Shown here: piece by piece, positions 4,638-7,167 of the stretch | Position numbering within the stretch: the stretch's first letter is position 1 | How the letters are laid out: each line of letters begins with the position of its first letter | Assembly: GCA_023443485.1 (NCBI GenBank) | Contig: JAEZUH010000045.1 | Location: 1-7,167 of the forward strand | Length of the DNA stretch: 7,167 nt | Origin: Bacillota bacterium | GTDB taxonomy: Bacteria > Bacillota_I > Bacilli_A > RFN20 > CAG-826 | Direction: 5' to 3' | Made by a program: the position numbers and the translations under genes | The notes under the pieces: model-generated | What the model saw: only the letters and a program-made list of their open reading frames with translations | Told to the model about the DNA's origin: nothing | The model's database searches: none

Positions 4638-6335
4638 TTATAATCCAAGCAATTCTTTGAAGTGCTTATAAAGTATGTCGGGTTTTTCTTCGGCTGTTCT
4701 TTGATCTTTACCAACAATTCCAAAATAGAACTTAACTTTTGGCTCAGTTCCGCTTGGGCGGACACAGATTGTATTTCCATCGGCGAAGAACAGTTTAACC
4801 AAATCACTTTGAGGTAACGAAATTGGAGTTTCTTTTTTACCTACTATTGATATCTGTTTTTGATAATCTTCAATCTTCACAACTGGTACACCATCAAGTT
4901 CAGAAGGTGGGTTGTCGTGCAATCGACTCATCAGTTTATTCATTGAGGCAAAACCCGTCGATCCGGTAAATTCAATTGAGAAAATTTTGTCGACATGCCA
5001 TCCAAATCTTTCGTTTAATTCTTTCCACACAACATCAAGTGCTTTGCCTTGAAGATGATAGAAAAGCGCCATTTCACAATAAAGTAAAATTGCCTGACAT
5101 CCATCTTTGTCTCTGGCAAATGGAGCGATTAGACAACCATAGGATTCCTCATATCCAAATTCGAAATGAGGTCCGCCATTCTTCTCATAATAATCAATGC
5201 GATTACCAATAAATTTGAAACCTGTCAAAAATTCTTCAACTTTGACTCCATAGGACTCTGCTACTTCTTTGCCTAAAGAAGAGGTGACAACAGTGGTATA
5301 CATTACTCCATTACTAGAGAGGAGGTTTTTCTTTTTTCTTTGAGAAAACAAATAGTCAATTAGCATCGCGCCTGATTGATTACCAGTAAAAGTTTGATAA
5401 GTTCCATCACTGGCTAAATAGGCAAGTCCGACTCGATCACCATCAGGGTCAGTCATAACGGCAAGCTGAGCGCCGATTTCTTTTGCTAACTTAATTGGTT
5501 CGATGTAAGAACGTGGATCTTCAGGATTAGGTGAAAGTGTTCCAGAAAAATCTGGGTCTGGTTCCACTTGACTTAAAACGGGGGTGACATCATATCCTAA
5601 ATCTTTAAATATGCGCATCGCATTGACATAGGAAGTTCCATGATTAGGAGTAAAAACAACTTTGAATCCTTTCTTTGGCAAATCGGGATTAACCGATATT
5701 TTTTTAACTAAGTCAACATATATATCATCGATGGAATTATCAAGAACTTCATTGACCCCTCGTGGGGTGACAGGAGTATAATCCACAAATAATTCATTTG
5801 GTAAGGAGTTGATTAAGTCAACCAATCGAGCAATCTTTTCAGGAACTAATTGACATCCTGTTTCATCGTAAACTTTATATCCATTGTAATTTTTTGGATT
5901 GTGGCTTGCGGTAATCATAATGCCGGCACAGGTTCTAAGATGCCTAACGGCAAAAGAAAGCTCTGGGGTGGGTCTTAAACTATCAAATATATAGGTATTG
6001 ATTCCAAAATCATTGAGAACTTGAGCAGATAATAAAGTAAAAGCTCTTGATTGATGGCGGTTATCATGGGAAATGACAACTCCTTGAGTCTTTGCTTTGG
6101 GAAATTTTTCTAATAAATATAAAGCGAATCCAATAGTGGCTCGACGAACTGTAAAAACATTTAATCTATTGGTCCCTGGGCCCAAGATACCTCTCATTCC
6201 CGCTGTTCCAAATTCAACATTTTTAAAGAATGCATCGTCTATTTCTTCTTTGGTCATCTTTCTTAAGACGACTTTCATATCATCGCTGACAATTGGACTA
6301 TTGAGCCAAAGTTGGTAATTCTCATTAATACTCAT
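4638..6335 (-). CDS. pgcA: Alpha-phosphoglucomutase (PgcA-type phosphohexomutase)
   Basis: A complete 565-residue alpha-D-phosphohexomutase, interconverting glucose 6-phosphate and glucose 1-phosphate (some members also act on mannose phosphates or phosphopentoses). It feeds nucleotide-sugar and glycolipid or polysaccharide synthesis in the cytoplasm. All four active-site loops are intact: phosphoserine loop TASHNP (142-147, Ser144), metal loop DPDGDR (296-301), sugar-specificity loop GYEES (394-398), and phosphate loop RPSGTEP (526-532). The N-terminal EFGTAGMRG (41-49) is also typical. Length and motif wording match Bacillus PgcA (about 580) better than GlmM (about 450). Its ATG lies inside the end of the upstream pseudouridine synthase gene (11-bp overlap), with AAAGGAG ten bases upstream, so the two are translationally linked. 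A bidirectional terminator follows. Confidence 0.93.
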   Translation of the reverse strand: MSINENYQLWLNSPIVSDDMKVVLRKMTKEEIDDAFFKNVEFGTAGMRGILGPGTNRLNVFTVRRATIGFALYLLEKFPKAKTQGVVISHDNRHQSRAFTLLSAQVLNDFGINTYIFDSLRPTPELSFAVRHLRTCAGIMITASHNPKNYNGYKVYDETGCQLVPEKIARLVDLINSLPNELFVDYTPVTPRGVNEVLDNSIDDIYVDLVKKISVNPDLPKKGFKVVFTPNHGTSYVNAMRIFKDLGYDVTPVLSQVEPDPDFSGTLSPNPEDPRSYIEPIKLAKEIGAQLAVMTDPDGDRVGLAYLASDGTYQTFTGNQSGAMLIDYLFSQRKKKNLLSSNGVMYTTVVTSSLGKEVAESYGVKVEEFLTGFKFIGNRIDYYEKNGGPHFEFGYEESYGCLIAPFARDKDGCQAILLYCEMALFYHLQGKALDVVWKELNERFGWHVDKIFSIEFTGSTGFASMNKLMSRLHDNPPSELDGVPVVKIEDYQKQISIVGKKETPISLPQSDLVKLFFADGNTICVRPSGTEPKVKFYFGIVGKDQRTAEEKPDILYKHFKELLGL

Positions 6336-7167
6336 TTGCGCGTTTCTCCTTTAATCTCATTATAATGTTTTCAAACTCTTCTGGCATAGGGGCAAAGAAT
6401 TTCCGATTTGATAAATACTCAAGTGGAGGTAGAAGATGTCCAAAATGCATCTCACTGGCATGTAAAAATTGATTTTTGAGTCCATATTCTTTTTCAAAAT
6501 AGGCATTTGCTTTGAAATCCCCATACTTGCTATCGCCTATTACTGGATATCCCAAATAAGCGAGATGAACACGAATTTGATGAGTTCTTCCAGTCACTAA
6601 AGTTAAATCTAGAAGAGTATACTCGCCAAATGTCTCAATTACTCTATATATCGTCTTCGCAGATTTGCCACCTTTTTCGAGACTGGTAGTCCTGACAGTA
6701 TTTGTTTCATCTTTAAAAAGAGGAACATCAATAACGCCGTCTTTTGTTACTTGCCCTTTAACAAGAGCAAGGTAATGTTTTTCAATTGAATCTCTTTCTT
6801 TAAATAGAGAGTGAAGTTGTGTTATTGATTCATGAGTCTTTCCAAAGGCTAAGATTCCTGAAGTATTTCTATCTAGTCGATGAGCAAGACCGGGGATAAA
6901 AACGTTATCGGGATTAGTATTGTTTTCCTTTTTGCTCATTTCGTATTCTGCCACCATTTGATCGAGTGATTTAGCGGTTTCTTTTCCATCTCTTTGAACA
7001 AGAATGCCTCGTGGTTTATTTATCAGAAGAATTTGGTCATCTTCATAAATGATAAATTTCAAAAGCGTTTTATTAGGAGTAATTTCTTTTTTCTTGTGCA
7101 ATTCTTCAATTTGCTGGTCAGTGATGTAAATTGAAACTTCATCATTAGTATGGATTATGAATTTGCG
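6325..7167 (-). CDS. RluA-family 23S rRNA pseudouridine synthase, N-terminus cut by right window edge
   Basis: The last 280 residues of a RluA-family enzyme, which turns specific uridines of rRNA (or tRNA) into pseudouridine. A TTG at 7099-7101 could be taken as a start, but the frame stays open to the window edge and the extra 22 residues (RKFIIHTNDEVSIYI and following) look like the end of the S4-type RNA-binding domain of RluC/RluD enzymes. The gene is therefore partial and the TTG is an internal Leu. The catalytic Asp is in HRLDR (codon at 6871-6873), preceded by NKPRG and followed by KHYLALVKG and the GRTHQIRVHLAYLGYPVIGD block. The domain order and the insert before HRLDR lean towards RluC-like, but the target uridine cannot be named. 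It overlaps the downstream phosphoglucomutase gene by 11 bp. Confidence 0.93.
   Translation of the reverse strand, partial: RKFIIHTNDEVSIYITDQQIEELHKKKEITPNKTLLKFIIYEDDQILLINKPRGILVQRDGKETAKSLDQMVAEYEMSKKENNTNPDNVFIPGLAHRLDRNTSGILAFGKTHESITQLHSLFKERDSIEKHYLALVKGQVTKDGVIDVPLFKDETNTVRTTSLEKGGKSAKTIYRVIETFGEYTLLDLTLVTGRTHQIRVHLAYLGYPVIGDSKYGDFKANAYFEKEYGLKNQFLHASEMHFGHLLPPLEYLSNRKFFAPMPEEFENIIMRLKEKRANEY
6346..6352 (-). promoter_or_regulatory. Ribosome binding site of the phosphoglucomutase gene inside the upstream gene
   Basis: AAAGGAG on the - strand lies within the last codons of the pseudouridine synthase gene, ten bases before the ATG at 6335. It fixes that ATG as the start and explains the 11-bp overlap. 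Confidence 0.75.

Noticed and set aside
4638..4807. An 86-residue reading frame overlapping the 3' end of the phosphoglucomutase gene on the same strand
   Set aside because: It lies in another frame of a well-supported gene, shows no family features and runs through the terminator region.
4976..5212. Open frames on the + strand opposite the phosphoglucomutase gene (also 6097-6318)
   Set aside because: They are antisense shadows of a gene with intact catalytic motifs; no ribosome binding site or recognisable protein.
7099..7101. TTG as the start of the pseudouridine synthase
   Set aside because: The frame stays open to the window edge and the upstream residues fit the end of an S4 domain, so the gene is simply cut by the window.

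Overview
The window comes from an AT-rich, low-GC Gram-positive bacterium of the Bacillota, probably close to the Mollicutes-like Bacilli. The reasons are RNase J, an Spx-type regulator, a YjbK-like CYTH protein and a PgcA-type phosphoglucomutase in one neighbourhood, together with AAGGAG-type ribosome binding sites and dense packing. All tryptophans are TGG and no complete gene contains an in-frame TGA, so nothing shows TGA being read as Trp. However, none of the nine visible stop codons is TGA either. Species cannot be assigned from the sequence alone.

Layout from left to right: the 3' part of an RNase J gene followed 1 bp later by maf (+ strand); a hairpin terminator shared with a convergent pair on the - strand, nadK and a small membrane-anchored EIIB-like gene; a 57-bp divergent promoter region; a CYTH-domain gene (+) whose stop lies one base from the stop of the convergent spx (-); a 148-bp divergent regulatory region between spx and trpS (+); a strong bidirectional terminator; and a - strand pair in which a RluA-family pseudouridine synthase gene, cut by the right edge, overlaps the downstream phosphoglucomutase gene by 11 bp.

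Most of the content is housekeeping: RNA decay and modification, nucleotide-pool surveillance, NADP supply, tRNA charging, thiol-stress regulation and glucose-phosphate metabolism. From memory, Bacillus subtilis keeps trpS, spx, yjbK, nadF and the RluA-family gene yjbO within one chromosomal neighbourhood, so this looks like a compacted relic of it.

The departures that deserve attention are: an Spx homologue with a cysteine-rich tail in place of the usual short C-terminal end; an EIIB-like domain whose phospho-acceptor Cys position is Ser, anchored by one transmembrane helix; and a symmetric pair of GTATAC elements in the spx/trpS control region. I saw no mobile element, CRISPR array, tRNA or rRNA, and no complete novel multi-gene system.
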